From NCBI GenBank assembly GCA_002406115.1, contig DHNC01000035.1, positions 62,473 through 126,472 of the forward strand: a DNA stretch of 64,000 bases, read 5' to 3'. Below, piece by piece: positions 1 to 8,994 of this stretch (the stretch's first letter is position 1; each line of letters begins with the position of its first letter). The DNA is from Christensenella sp. UBA4626. GTDB taxonomy: Bacteria > Bacillota > Clostridia > Christensenellales > UBA1242. Under the pieces are notes generated by a model. That model did not search any database and had not been told where the DNA came from. It saw only the letters and a program-made list of their open reading frames with translations. A program made the position numbers and the translations under genes.

Positions 1-1
1 A

Positions 2-487
2 GTATACAAGCCAGATACAAAGCGAGCATGGTTTGGCACAATCGTCGTGGTTCTGTTGACCGCTCTTTGGCTTATACCTGTCACAATTATATCTTTTTGT
101 GCGGGCGGCGAAGCATTGTCAACCGCAATTATGTTGCTTGTATTTTCGGTGTTGTTTTTGGTTTGCCCAATCATTATGGTCGCTTTGTGGTGCAAAAAAA
201 CGGTTTATGCCGTCACGGATAAACGTATAATCATTCGCACCGGTTATATCGGCGTTGACTTCAAAAGTCTAAATTACAATATGCTGGGCGCAATAACAGT
301 AAACGTTGGTTTATGGGATAAAATTTTACGTAGGAACACTGGCACAATTTCTTTTGGCAGTATGTCAAGCCCGCTGACAAATCAAGGTGGGGCAAAGTTT
401 ATATTCACATACATTGTTGACCCTTATCAGACAAACAAAGAAATCAGTTCAATCATTGACCAATATCACAACAATAAAACTGAATAA
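2..487 (+). CDS. PH-domain (bPH2/YdbT-like) membrane protein, 5' end missing
   Basis: The reading frame is open to the left edge, so the N-terminus lies outside the window. The visible part begins VYKPDTKRAWFG and has two adjacent hydrophobic segments (about residues 13-40 and 45-62). A compact domain follows, starting YAVTDKRIIIRTG. The pattern of two membrane segments followed by YxVTDKRI and beta strands is typical of bacterial PH domains (bPH2, formerly DUF304). Members of this family are membrane-anchored and poorly characterised. The gene ends 108 bp before rpoZ. The family call is by motif only. Confidence 0.6.
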   Translation, partial: VYKPDTKRAWFGTIVVVLLTALWLIPVTIISFCAGGEALSTAIMLLVFSVLFLVCPIIMVALWCKKTVYAVTDKRIIIRTGYIGVDFKSLNYNMLGAITVNVGLWDKILRRNTGTISFGSMSSPLTNQGGAKFIFTYIVDPYQTNKEISSIIDQYHNNKTE

Positions 488-595
488 AACAAGATAGCCT
501 AACGGCTAAAAATTTAAAAATTGATAAAAATCATCAAAAATCATTTGCCAAAATCGGATTTTTGTGATAAAACTATGACAAATCGGAGGATAAAT

Positions 596-793
596 ATGTT
601 ATTTGAACCACCTATTGATTTATTGGTAGAAAAACTTGGTTGCAGATATATGGTTGCAGTCGTTGTAGGTTCTCGTGCAAAAGATTTGGAAAATAAAATT
701 CCAACACTCCTCAACGGAAGTGCCAATCTTGCCATTGATTACGCAGCCAACGAAGTTGCACAAGGCGAAGTGATAGGGGTAAAATCTAACTAG
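596..793 (+). CDS. rpoZ: DNA-directed RNA polymerase omega subunit
   Basis: This 65-residue protein has the omega pattern: an acidic proline-containing N-terminus (FEPPIDLLVEKL), then CRYMVAVVVGSRAKDL, then a short helix with AIDYAANEVAQGE. Omega binds the beta-prime C-terminus and aids RNA polymerase assembly. The start chosen follows a clear ribosome site (CGGAGGA, 6 bp upstream). An in-frame ATG at 521 would add 25 residues unlike the family. It lies just upstream of priA, as in other Bacillota, but coaBC, usual between them in B. subtilis, is missing. Confidence 0.88.
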   Translation: MLFEPPIDLLVEKLGCRYMVAVVVGSRAKDLENKIPTLLNGSANLAIDYAANEVAQGEVIGVKSN

Positions 794-794
794 T

Positions 795-2972
795 ATGATT
801 GCACAAGTGATTGTTGACATTTCCAATGACGCAGTCGACCGAGTTTTTGACTACATTGCACTTGAAGATACGCAAATAGGTATGCGTGTCAAAGTTCCAT
901 TTGCTGGCAGATATGTGTTGGGTTATGTCATCAGCTTAAACGAAACATCACAAGTTAAATTGGACAAACTAAAAACCATCGCAAAAAATTTGGAAAAAAC
1001 ACCAAAATTGTTGCCAGAGATATTGGACTTATGTCAGTTTATGTCTCGGCACTTTTTTTTGCGTTTATCCGACTGTATTCGATTGGCGTTGCCGTCTTGC
1101 ATAAGGCTGGACAGTCAGCATGAGCAGTTGGAATACAATTTGAGTTTGATTTACGACATTGATACAGCAATAAATATCATCGGCAAGCGAGCAAAAAGCC
1201 AATTGGCGTGCGTTGCGTTTTTAAATGAAAATCAAACGATAAATTATTCAAAAGCAATTGAAATGTTTGGCAGGGCAAGTGTGGTTGCCTTGATTGAAAA
1301 AGGCATTGTTTTGAAATCTGCCACACGAAAAATGCGTACTCCGTCAGTTGCGGCAAGCACCGAGCAAAAAAATATTTTAACGCCGGCACAGGCAAGTGCG
1401 GTTGAAGCCATGGCAAATAAGGACAAAACATTTTTGCTTAAAGGCGTAACTGGCAGCGGCAAAACCGAAGTGTATATGACAATCATTGAGCAGGCATTAA
1501 AGCAAAACAAAACTGCCATAATGTTGGTGCCAGAAATTTCTTTGACGCCACAGATGATGCAGCGATTTAACAGCCGTTTTCCAAATGATGTTGCGGTTTT
1601 GCACAGCAGATTGTCGGATGGCGAGCGATTTGACGAGTGGGAAAAGATTTACACAGGCAAGGCTCATGTTGTTTTGGGCGCCCGCTCAGCAATTTTTGCA
1701 CCACTATCTAATTTAGGCGTCATTGTTATTGATGAAGAGCATGACGGCTCATATGTAAGCGAAAACAATCCAAGATACGACGCTCACACAGTGGCAGAAT
1801 TTAGGGCGAGGGCAAACCATTGTCCGCTTATTTTGGGCAGCGCCACGCCGTCGCTGGAAAGTTACAACAAAGCAATGAAAGGTGAATATTGTTTGGTTGA
1901 ACTTAAAAATAGGATAAACGGCAGCGTCATGCCTGACATTGAAATAGTGGACATGACGGGCGAGGTTATGGATGGCAATATGTCGCCATTTTCAAAAAGC
2001 CTTATCACCAAATTGGATAGATGTATAAAAGATAAAAAGCAGGCAATTTTGTTTATAAATCGCCGTGGATTTGCCTCTTTTGTGATGTGCCGAGAGTGCG
2101 GTTATAGGGCAAAATGCGACGATTGCGAAGTAAGTTTGGTCTATCACAAAGAAGACAATCAACTCAAATGCCATTTTTGCGGCAAAAAATATAGGATGCT
2201 GACAAATTGTCCAAATTGCAATAGCACAAACATCCGTTATGGCGCAACTGGCACTGAAAAAGTTTGTGAAGAACTGGCAAATATGTTCAAAGACATTCCA
2301 ATTTTCCGCATGGATAACGACACCACACGTGGTAAAGACGGTCACAAGAAAATTTTGACCGAATTTTCCCACACTTCACCAAGCATTTTGGTAGGCACCC
2401 AAATGATTGCAAAAGGTCATGATTATCCACTTGTTTCGCTTGTCGGCATTTTGGATGCGGATATAAGTTTATATAACAGCGATTATAAGTCCAACGAAAG
2501 GACATTCCAACTTGTAACTCAGGTTGCAGGCAGGGCAGGCAGGAAAAATGCAGATGGGCACGTTGTGTTGCAAACCTATGCACCAAAACATTATGTCTAT
2601 CGCTTTGCCCAAAATTATGATTACGAAGGCTTTTACGCAAAAGAAATAAATGTGCGACAAACCACCATGTTCCCGCCATTTAGCGTCATCTTGCGTATTT
2701 TGGTTAGTTCCATTAGCGACGAAAGGGCAAAAGAAGTGACCAAAAAAATTTATGACAATTGCTTAAACATCAAATCCAAATACGGCAAATCTATTATCTT
2801 TTTGCAGGCGATGCCTTCACCTGTCAAAAAAATCCAAACAAAATATCGCTATCAAATCTTGACCAGATTTGTTCCAAGTGATACAATAACAGCAGATTTT
2901 TACGCTGCTAGCGATTTGATTGAAAAAGATGTCAGCATTTTTGTTGAAACAAATCCTAACAGTTTGCGATAA
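795..2972 (+). CDS. priA: Primosomal protein N' (replication restart helicase)
   Basis: PriA recognises stalled forks and reloads the replicative helicase. This 725-residue protein has the DNA-binding N-terminus, a Walker A motif GVTGSGKT near residue 217, a DEEH box near residue 313, and paired zinc-binding CxxC motifs between about residues 432 and 475. The helicase motif VTQVAGRAGR follows. Length and domain order match the family. It starts 1 bp after the rpoZ stop, so the two are probably co-transcribed, and def follows after 23 bp. Confidence 0.95.
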   Translation: MIAQVIVDISNDAVDRVFDYIALEDTQIGMRVKVPFAGRYVLGYVISLNETSQVKLDKLKTIAKNLEKTPKLLPEILDLCQFMSRHFFLRLSDCIRLALPSCIRLDSQHEQLEYNLSLIYDIDTAINIIGKRAKSQLACVAFLNENQTINYSKAIEMFGRASVVALIEKGIVLKSATRKMRTPSVAASTEQKNILTPAQASAVEAMANKDKTFLLKGVTGSGKTEVYMTIIEQALKQNKTAIMLVPEISLTPQMMQRFNSRFPNDVAVLHSRLSDGERFDEWEKIYTGKAHVVLGARSAIFAPLSNLGVIVIDEEHDGSYVSENNPRYDAHTVAEFRARANHCPLILGSATPSLESYNKAMKGEYCLVELKNRINGSVMPDIEIVDMTGEVMDGNMSPFSKSLITKLDRCIKDKKQAILFINRRGFASFVMCRECGYRAKCDDCEVSLVYHKEDNQLKCHFCGKKYRMLTNCPNCNSTNIRYGATGTEKVCEELANMFKDIPIFRMDNDTTRGKDGHKKILTEFSHTSPSILVGTQMIAKGHDYPLVSLVGILDADISLYNSDYKSNERTFQLVTQVAGRAGRKNADGHVVLQTYAPKHYVYRFAQNYDYEGFYAKEINVRQTTMFPPFSVILRILVSSISDERAKEVTKKIYDNCLNIKSKYGKSIIFLQAMPSPVKKIQTKYRYQILTRFVPSDTITADFYAASDLIEKDVSIFVETNPNSLR

Positions 2973-2995
2973 AATTTAATTTAAAGGAGAAAAAT

Positions 2996-3472
2996 ATGGC
3001 AGTTAGAGAAATTGTCCAACACACAGATAGTTTTATTAGAAAAAAGAGCAAGCCAGTCAAAGTTTTTGACGACAAGTTGTGGCAACTGCTTGACGACATG
3101 AGGGAAACTGTAAATCTTGCTCATGGCTCAGGTTTGAGTGCTGTTCAAGTGGGTGTGCTTAAACGTGTTTATGTGGTTTGCATCAACGAAATTTATATGG
3201 AATTTATAAATCCAGAAATCATTGCAACAAGCGGCAAACAGTATCACAAAGAGGGCTGTTTGAGTGTAAAATTGCCTTTTGATTATGTCGAAAGACCTCA
3301 AACCGTAACTGTTAGGGCGTTTGACCGCTACGGCAATCAATTTACATTCACTTGCGAAGGGTGGACAGCGGTTTGCGTTTGTCATGAAACTGACCATTTG
3401 GATGGCGTGCTTTACATAGACAAAATTTGCACTCCACCAACAGGTTTTGTTGACGAGGATGAACAAGAATAA
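2996..3472 (+). CDS. def: Peptide deformylase
   Basis: Removes the formyl group from the N-terminal methionine of new proteins. All three family motifs are present: GSGLSAVQVG (near residue 44, a variant of GxGLAAxQ), EGCLS (near 86, metal-binding Cys) and HETDH (near 130, metal ligands and catalytic Glu). A ribosome site AAAGGAG precedes the ATG. Its stop overlaps the fmt start by one base (TAATG), which suggests coupled translation of two genes with opposing steps on formyl-Met. Confidence 0.95.
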   Translation: MAVREIVQHTDSFIRKKSKPVKVFDDKLWQLLDDMRETVNLAHGSGLSAVQVGVLKRVYVVCINEIYMEFINPEIIATSGKQYHKEGCLSVKLPFDYVERPQTVTVRAFDRYGNQFTFTCEGWTAVCVCHETDHLDGVLYIDKICTPPTGFVDEDEQE

Positions 3473-4389
3473 TGAAAATTGTATTTTTTGGCACTGGTGA
3501 ATTTAGTGCAGTTGTGTTAAAAAGTTTGGTTGAAAGCGGCAAAAATGTTGTCGCAGTTGTTTCGCAGCCGGACAAAGTTAATGGCCGAAATGGCAAAATA
3601 ATTTATTCACCTATCAAGCAATTTTGCTTATCAAATGATATAAAATTGTTTCAGTTTGAAAAACTAAACAGAGATGGCGAAGCGGAGTTAAAAGCCTTAA
3701 ATCCAGACGTATTTGTAACAGCAAGTTACGGGCAAATTATCAAACAAAACATCTTGGATATTCCTCGTTTTGGCACTTACAATGTGCACGCAAGTCTGTT
3801 GCCAAAATATAGAGGCTCATCACCAATTCAATGGGCAATTATGAATGGGGAAAAGACAACCGGCATCACGATTATGAAAACCGAATTGGGCTTGGACTGC
3901 GGCGATATGTATCTTCAAAAAGAAATACAAATTGAAGATAGCGATACATCATCTAGTGTATTTAACAAACTTGCGATACTAGGGGCGGAATGTATTAACG
4001 AGTTTTTGGATAATATAGAATTTTATTTGAAAAACGGCAAAAAGCAAGATGAAAGTCAAATGACCTATTTCCCTATGATAAAAAAAGAGGATTATTTGCT
4101 TGATTTTAACCTGACGGCAAATGCGTTTGTAAACAAGGTTAGAGCGTTGGAAAATTGCTATTTTGTATACAACGGCATGAGATATAAAGTTCAAAAAGCA
4201 TCAAGCGTAAAAATGCAAGGCAAGCCGGGCGAAATTTTAAGTTGCAACTCAAAATCTGGTTTGATTATTGCCACAAAAACCGATGCTGTTGAGATAGAAA
4301 CAATCCAGCCGGAAGGCAAACAAAAAATGCCAGCAAAAGCATATATGAATGCCAACAAATTTTGCTTGCATGATGTTATAAATAATTAA
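3472..4389 (+). CDS. fmt: Methionyl-tRNA formyltransferase
   Basis: Formylates initiator Met-tRNA from 10-formyl-tetrahydrofolate. The 305-residue protein begins with a Rossmann strand (KIVFFGTGEFS) and carries the hallmark NVHASLLPKYRGSSPIQ near residue 105 containing the catalytic Asn/His region, followed by a C-terminal OB-like domain with FVNKVRAL. It overlaps def by one base. In B. subtilis the next gene is rsmB; here rlmN follows directly. Confidence 0.95.
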   Translation: MKIVFFGTGEFSAVVLKSLVESGKNVVAVVSQPDKVNGRNGKIIYSPIKQFCLSNDIKLFQFEKLNRDGEAELKALNPDVFVTASYGQIIKQNILDIPRFGTYNVHASLLPKYRGSSPIQWAIMNGEKTTGITIMKTELGLDCGDMYLQKEIQIEDSDTSSSVFNKLAILGAECINEFLDNIEFYLKNGKKQDESQMTYFPMIKKEDYLLDFNLTANAFVNKVRALENCYFVYNGMRYKVQKASSVKMQGKPGEILSCNSKSGLIIATKTDAVEIETIQPEGKQKMPAKAYMNANKFCLHDVINN

Positions 4390-4398
4390 AAATTAAAT

Positions 4399-5415
4399 AT
4401 GAAAATTTTAAGCGATTTTACTTTAATAGAACTGAAAAATGAGTTGAAAGATTTGCCTCCTTTTAGGGCAAAGCAGATTTTTGATGCCATTTTGCAGTCA
4501 AAAGATTACGACCAAATCCAATTTTCCGCAAATTTAAAGGCAAAATTGCAAAAGGAATATATTTTAAAACCAGTTGAAATCTTCAAGGTTTACACAAGTC
4601 AGGACGGAACAAAAAAGTATTTGCTTAAATTGCATGATAACAACCTTGTTGAGAGCGTGTTTTTACGCCAAAACTATGGCAACACAATCTGCCTTTCAAC
4701 GCAAGTTGGCTGCCGCATGGGATGTAAATTTTGTGCCTCAACTTTGAATGGTTTAATCCGCAATTTGACCGCTGGTGAAATGCTGTCTATAATTGCCGCC
4801 TTAAATGCGGACAACGGCAAATGCACGGAACGCAACTTTTCAAACATCGTATTGATGGGCAGCGGGGAGCCACTGGATAATTTTGATAATGTTGTCAAAT
4901 GGTTGGATTTAATTTGCTCACCGGACGGCTTTAATGTTAGCGAACGCAACATTTCTTTGTCTACGTGTGGTATTGTTAATCGTATTTACGATTTGGCAAA
5001 ACTCAAATACAACATCACTTTGTGCATCTCACTCCACGCGACTGAGGACGAAATCCGAAAAACCATTATGCCAATTGCTAATCGCTACACGATTGAAGAA
5101 ATCATCAAAGCGGTCAAAGACTATGTAAAAATAAACAACCGCCGTGTCGTTTTTGAATATTGCCTCATTGACGGCGTAAACAATAGAGAACAGGATATTT
5201 TGGCGTTAAAAAATCTCACAAAAGGCTTTAAAAGCCATGTAAACGTCATCTGCCTTAATCCAAATGGTGGCAGTTTGAAGGCAACAACCCGCCAACAAGC
5301 AGTTGATTTTGTCGAGCGTTTAAATGAGGAGGGCGTCAGTGCAACTTTGAGGCGTAGTCAAGGTGACGACATCGCTGGTGCTTGCGGAATGCTGCGTGCA
5401 AAACATTTAAACTAG
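4399..5415 (+). CDS. rlmN: Dual-specificity 23S rRNA/tRNA adenine-C2 methyltransferase (radical SAM)
   Basis: RlmN methylates A2503 of 23S rRNA and A37 of some tRNAs. The radical SAM cysteines CRMGCKFC are near residues 105-112. LMGSGEPLDNFDNV and the C-terminal TLRRSQGDDIAGACG region with the second catalytic Cys are also present. Length (338) is normal. It starts 9 bp after fmt with no clear Shine-Dalgarno, so translation probably depends on coupling. rsmB is absent between fmt and rlmN. Confidence 0.95.
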   Translation: MKILSDFTLIELKNELKDLPPFRAKQIFDAILQSKDYDQIQFSANLKAKLQKEYILKPVEIFKVYTSQDGTKKYLLKLHDNNLVESVFLRQNYGNTICLSTQVGCRMGCKFCASTLNGLIRNLTAGEMLSIIAALNADNGKCTERNFSNIVLMGSGEPLDNFDNVVKWLDLICSPDGFNVSERNISLSTCGIVNRIYDLAKLKYNITLCISLHATEDEIRKTIMPIANRYTIEEIIKAVKDYVKINNRRVVFEYCLIDGVNNREQDILALKNLTKGFKSHVNVICLNPNGGSLKATTRQQAVDFVERLNEEGVSATLRRSQGDDIAGACGMLRAKHLN

Positions 5416-5517
5416 TTTGATTTTGGGATAGATAAACATTTTTTGCGACAATATGTTTAGTTTTAATAAATAAATCAATTTAATTTTCTTTGCTTGATAT
5501 TTAATTCATTTTATTCA

Positions 5518-5550
5518 CAAAAAAATCACCATTTATTTGGTGATTTTTTG
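5518..5550. terminator. Bidirectional intrinsic terminator between rlmN and the minus-strand gene
   Basis: The stem ATCACCA/TGGTGAT has a 6-nt loop and is flanked by seven A on the left and six T on the right. It can therefore stop transcription from both rlmN (+) and the convergent minus-strand gene ending at 5575. Confidence 0.85.
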
Positions 5551-5574
5551 TTTCAAATCTATGTAAAAATGATT

Positions 5575-6015
5575 TTATTCAGCATTAAATGTTTTGTAAG
5601 CAGTTTTCCAAATTGCTGCGTCCAATTTTTGCAAATAGATAGAAAGTTCACGGATTCTATCAATTATATCGTCAGATTTTTGAATAGAAAGTTTGTAAGT
5701 CAACTTTTTCAAAATATGTGTTGTTGCGTCAAGGTCGGTTGCAGTGTTTACAAATTGAGTTTTGAGTTTGATTTCGTTTTGAAGCAACTCATTTGACCAA
5801 ACAACCAAATTGCGTAAAAGGTTGTTTATTGTGTAATGGTCGAATTTTCCGTCAGCAAATTTTTGAAGATGGTCTTTGATTGCATCCAACAAAATGATTT
5901 GAGTTTTATTATCCTCAACAGCGTAAATATCTTCAACTTTTTCGCTCAACTCTTTGACGATAGGTTTGACGATTTCTTTGTATTTTTCAAGTGGAACACG
6001 CTTTAAAATTTCCAT
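5575..6015 (-). CDS. Unrecognised helical protein, 146 residues
   Basis: I do not recognise this protein. It is predicted to be almost wholly alpha-helical and charged, with heptad-like stretches, no signal peptide and no membrane segment. It begins MEILKRVPLEKYKE. The gene looks real: there is a near-ideal ribosome site on the minus strand (AGGAGG, 7 bp before the ATG), a strong promoter, and a terminator after the stop. It occupies the place where B. subtilis has prpC-prkC-rsgA between rlmN and rpe, and it opposes its neighbours in direction. Confidence 0.75.
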   Translation of the reverse strand: MEILKRVPLEKYKEIVKPIVKELSEKVEDIYAVEDNKTQIILLDAIKDHLQKFADGKFDHYTINNLLRNLVVWSNELLQNEIKLKTQFVNTATDLDATTHILKKLTYKLSIQKSDDIIDRIRELSIYLQKLDAAIWKTAYKTFNAE

Positions 6016-6038
6016 ATTATCCTCCTAAAAGTATCTAG

Positions 6039-6066
6039 ATTTTAGCATGATTTTTAAATTTGTCAA
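6039..6066 (-). promoter_or_regulatory. Sigma-A promoter of the minus-strand hypothetical gene
   Basis: Read on the minus strand: TTGACA (6066-6061), 16-bp spacer, TAAAAT (6044-6039) preceded by TGC, an extended -10. A second TTGACA-like box lies farther upstream. Confidence 0.75.
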
Positions 6067-6247
6067 GTCCAAACTCAAATTTTCTTTTTTTGTCAAATGT
6101 ATGCGACAAAAAATTTGTTTTTCTTTCAATTTTCGCTATTTTGAGCCTAATTTAACAAAAATTTAATTATATCGGGCAAAACAATCAAAATGTTTAACAG
6201 GATTTTTTTAAAGTTACTTTTTTTTTGTTTCCTTTTAAAATAGTTTG

Positions 6248-6256
6248 TGCTAAAAT
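6248..6256 (+). promoter_or_regulatory. Extended -10 promoter of rpe
   Basis: TGC directly precedes TAAAAT (6251-6256). The -35 region is poor, as is common for extended -10 promoters. The same TGCTAAA pattern recurs before other genes in this window (5' of 6015 on the minus strand, 47547, 55474). Confidence 0.55.
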
Positions 6257-6274
6257 AAGGCTAAGGAGAGTATT

Positions 6275-6931
6275 GTGAAAAAAATAGTTGTTTCAGCATC
6301 AAGTTTGCCAGCAGGCAGAAATATGTCCAGCCAAATAGAGTATTTGGAGCGTGTTTCAAATTATGGCGCAGATATGTATCACTTTGATGTTATGGACGGG
6401 CAATTTGTTAAATATAAATCGGTTGATTTTGCGTATTTGGAGCAGTTAAAAGAGCGTACAGCATTGCTTTTCGATTGCCACCTTATGGTGAACGACCCAA
6501 TCAAAGTGGTCGATAAATACATTAAAAACGGCGCAAACATCATCACTTTTCATCAAGAGGTTTTAAACGAAGAGCAAACACATAAATTGATTAAGCACAT
6601 CAAAAGCAAAGGCGTTATGGCTGGCTTGGCAATTGATTTGGATACAGATATTTCAAAGGTTGACCCATTTTTAAGCGAACTTGATATGGTTTTGGTTATG
6701 TCAGTTAAAGCCGGCAAGGGCGGGCAAGAATTTCAAAAGTCCGCATTGCAAAAAATCAAATATGTGCGTGGCAAAAATACAAAGATTTTGATTGAGGTTG
6801 ACGGCGGCATAAACGACAAAACAGCCGCACAAGCCGTTCGTGCAGGGGCAGATATTGTTGTGAGCGGCAGTTATATTTACAACAACGACGCATACGAGTC
6901 AATTCAAAAGTTAAAAGGTAACAATGGATAA
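6275..6931 (+). CDS. rpe: Ribulose-phosphate 3-epimerase family protein
   Basis: A TIM-barrel epimerase of the pentose phosphate pathway. The metal ligands are conserved: H36 and D38 in YHFDVMDGQF, H69 in DCHLMV, and D176 in EVDGGI. The C-terminal AGADIVVSGSYI phosphate site is present. The start is GTG with AAGGAGAG upstream. Two loops are divergent: the usual SILSADF start is SSLPAGRN, and the usual VMTVNPGFGGQ is VMSVKAGKGGQ. Ribulose-5-phosphate is the likely substrate from synteny, but a related ketose-phosphate 3-epimerase is possible. Confidence 0.82.
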   Translation: MKKIVVSASSLPAGRNMSSQIEYLERVSNYGADMYHFDVMDGQFVKYKSVDFAYLEQLKERTALLFDCHLMVNDPIKVVDKYIKNGANIITFHQEVLNEEQTHKLIKHIKSKGVMAGLAIDLDTDISKVDPFLSELDMVLVMSVKAGKGGQEFQKSALQKIKYVRGKNTKILIEVDGGINDKTAAQAVRAGADIVVSGSYIYNNDAYESIQKLKGNNG

Positions 6932-7634
6932 TAGATATTATTTTGAAAAGCCCAAAAATATAGAGAAATTGAATATTCCTTTTTCTTTTTGTTTGTCCGG
7001 GCAGGAGGCTCAGCATCTGATAAAGGTTCGTAGGGCAAAGTTGGGTGAAAATATTGTTGCATTTTGCGGTGATGGCTTTGACTATCATTTTGAAATCACC
7101 GAGATTTTGAAAGATAAAGTCAAATTGAATTTAACTAAAAAACAAATCAACAAATCCTATAAAAAACAAGACATCACAGTGTATTTGGCGATGATTAAAA
7201 ATGACGCTCTCACTGAGGCAATCGACCATCTGGCAGAATTGAATGTAAAACACGTCAAGTTGTTTAAAGCGGACTTTTCCGTTGCAACTTTTGACGACAA
7301 AAAACTTGAAAAGCTCAATCAAATTTCAATTCAGGCAAGCAAGCAAAGTGAACGTGCGGATGTGATGACAATTGAAATAATTGATAAAAACGATATTAAA
7401 AAAGAGAACAATAAAAATATCTTTTTTGCCTACGAAAATTCAACGGGCAAAATTGAGCCATTTGATGACGATTTTTCGCTTGTCATTGGGCCGGAAGGCG
7501 GTTTTTCTAAGGCGGAGGTGGAATATTTTTCCTCTTTTGCAAAAAATGTAAGTTTGGGCGACACCATTTTGCGTGCACACGTGGCGTGCGTGGCGGGTGT
7601 CAGTATGTTAAAGGCGGTGAGTTATGCGTGCTAG
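6924..7634 (+). CDS. rsmE: 16S rRNA m3U1498 methyltransferase
   Basis: A SPOUT-class methyltransferase acting on the small subunit rRNA. The N-terminal PUA-like domain with EAQHLIKVRRAKLGE and the knot motif LVIGPEGGFSKAEVE (near residues 186-200) identify it. The following segment LGDTILRAHVACVAG differs from the usual LGxRILRTETA, so the last SAM-binding loop is altered. It overlaps rpe by 8 bp and mtaB by 11 bp, suggesting one tightly coupled operon. Confidence 0.88.
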   Translation: MDNRYYFEKPKNIEKLNIPFSFCLSGQEAQHLIKVRRAKLGENIVAFCGDGFDYHFEITEILKDKVKLNLTKKQINKSYKKQDITVYLAMIKNDALTEAIDHLAELNVKHVKLFKADFSVATFDDKKLEKLNQISIQASKQSERADVMTIEIIDKNDIKKENNKNIFFAYENSTGKIEPFDDDFSLVIGPEGGFSKAEVEYFSSFAKNVSLGDTILRAHVACVAGVSMLKAVSYAC

Positions 7635-8868
7635 CGTTGTGACCTTGGGCTGTAAGGTTAATGAATATGAAAGTCAATCAATAATGAATCAATTGAAACA
7701 AGCAGGCTATGAAATCTTTGAAGGATTGGTGCCTGCCGATGTTTACGTTGTCAACACTTGCGCCGTAACAAACACTGGCGAGCGGAAGTCAAAACAAGTG
7801 CTTGCAAAGTTGGAAAAACTCAATCCGAACGCAAAAATTGTGGTCTGTGGTTGTGCAGTTCAAAACAATCCTGCCAAATTTTTGGGCAACCCAAATGTGA
7901 TTGCTTTGACAGGCAACAGCGGCAAACAAAAAATCATGGATTTCATCAACAAGCAGAACAAGGAATTGCCAGATTTGATGAATGAAAGTTATGACGATAT
8001 GCCTCGTCCAATCGAAACCCGCACACGTCAATACATAAAAATTCAAGACGGCTGCAATTACTTTTGTTCTTATTGCCTTATTCCTTATGTTAGGGGTAGG
8101 AGCCGCAGCCGTGATTTGAACGACATTTTGGCAGAGATTTCCGAAACCAAAGCCAGTGAAATTGTTCTTACTGGCATAAATATGAGCGATTATCGCATTG
8201 ACGGCAAACTTGCTTTGGCAACTTTGATAGGCGAAGTTGACAAGTTGAACAAACGTTTCAGGATTTCATCAATCGAGTGCAATATTTTGGATGATGAGAT
8301 GTTTAAGGTTTTGAAAAATTGCAAAAATTTCTGTCCTCATTTCCATTTGAGTTTGCAATCTGCGTGCAACCAAACATTAAAGCGAATGAACAGGCGTTAT
8401 ACTATCGAAAAATTTATTGAAATTACAGATAGGATTCGCAAAGAATTTCCAACCGCCTGCATTTCAACCGACCTCATTGTTGGCTTTAAAGGCGAAACGG
8501 ATGAGGAATTTGAAACCACATTCAAAAACTTGCAACGCATAGGCTTTGATTTTATGCACATCTTCCCATACAGCATTCGTTCTGGCACGGCAGCAAGCAA
8601 GATGGGCGGTGATGTGCCAGCGGATGTCGTTAAACAACGTGAAAAACGTTTGCAAAAATTAAATGCAGAATTTAAATCCAAATTCTACGCAAAAAACAAA
8701 GAAACTGAACACAAACTGTTGGTTGAAATTGTTGACGAAAACTGTTCAATTGGCTATACTGATAATTATATATATACATATTTGCCAGGCATATATAAAG
8801 TTGGCGAAATTGTTGATGTTAAGCTAAAAGACACCTTCAAAAAAGGTATGTCCGCTGAAAAAATTTAA
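7624..8868 (+). CDS. mtaB: tRNA t6A37 methylthiotransferase MtaB (radical SAM)
   Basis: Adds a methylthio group to t6A37 of tRNA. It has the MTTase N-terminal domain with C10 in LGCKVNEYES and the later cluster cysteines in VNTCAVTN and VVCGCAVQ. The radical SAM motif CNYFCSYC is at residues 144-151 and a TRAM-like C-terminus follows. The TLGCKVN start and length of 414 favour MtaB over MiaB. It overlaps rsmE by 11 bp. Confidence 0.93.
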   Translation: MRASVVTLGCKVNEYESQSIMNQLKQAGYEIFEGLVPADVYVVNTCAVTNTGERKSKQVLAKLEKLNPNAKIVVCGCAVQNNPAKFLGNPNVIALTGNSGKQKIMDFINKQNKELPDLMNESYDDMPRPIETRTRQYIKIQDGCNYFCSYCLIPYVRGRSRSRDLNDILAEISETKASEIVLTGINMSDYRIDGKLALATLIGEVDKLNKRFRISSIECNILDDEMFKVLKNCKNFCPHFHLSLQSACNQTLKRMNRRYTIEKFIEITDRIRKEFPTACISTDLIVGFKGETDEEFETTFKNLQRIGFDFMHIFPYSIRSGTAASKMGGDVPADVVKQREKRLQKLNAEFKSKFYAKNKETEHKLLVEIVDENCSIGYTDNYIYTYLPGIYKVGEIVDVKLKDTFKKGMSAEKI

Positions 8869-8994
8869 GGAGAAAATATATCTAAAAACGATATATGATT
8901 TTCTTTTCGCTTGCTGAGATGCAAGCATTTATAAATCAAAAAGGAGAAAATTATATCAAGAGTGATATAAAATCTCCTTAAAAAGGAGAATATT
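8865..8994 (+). promoter_or_regulatory. Hairpin-rich leader with alternative pairing of the HIT ribosome site
   Basis: The 126-bp gap holds three AAGGAGA copies (8867, 8941, 8983) and one anti-copy TCTCCTT (8973-8979). The anti-copy can pair with the 8941 copy, extended by TATATC/GATATA, or with the 8983 copy, which is the HIT ribosome site. Separate hairpins are ATATATC/GATATAT (8876-8896) and GCTTGC/GCAAGC (8909-8926). A 28-codon open frame (8895-8981) ends on the anti-copy but has no good ribosome site. That this is a switch is inference. Confidence 0.45.

Noticed and set aside
521..595. N-terminal extension of rpoZ from an upstream ATG
   Set aside because: The extension does not resemble omega and the ribosome site sits before the ATG at 596.
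5494..5796. 100-residue plus-strand open frame opposite the minus-strand hypothetical
   Set aside because: It begins in the terminator region and lacks a ribosome site, while the minus-strand gene has promoter, ribosome site and terminator.
8911..8926. CTGAGAT in a hairpin loop, reminiscent of the thiamine pyrophosphate riboswitch
   Set aside because: The rest of the TPP motif (ACCUGAUC helix region) is absent and the downstream gene is not a thiamine gene.
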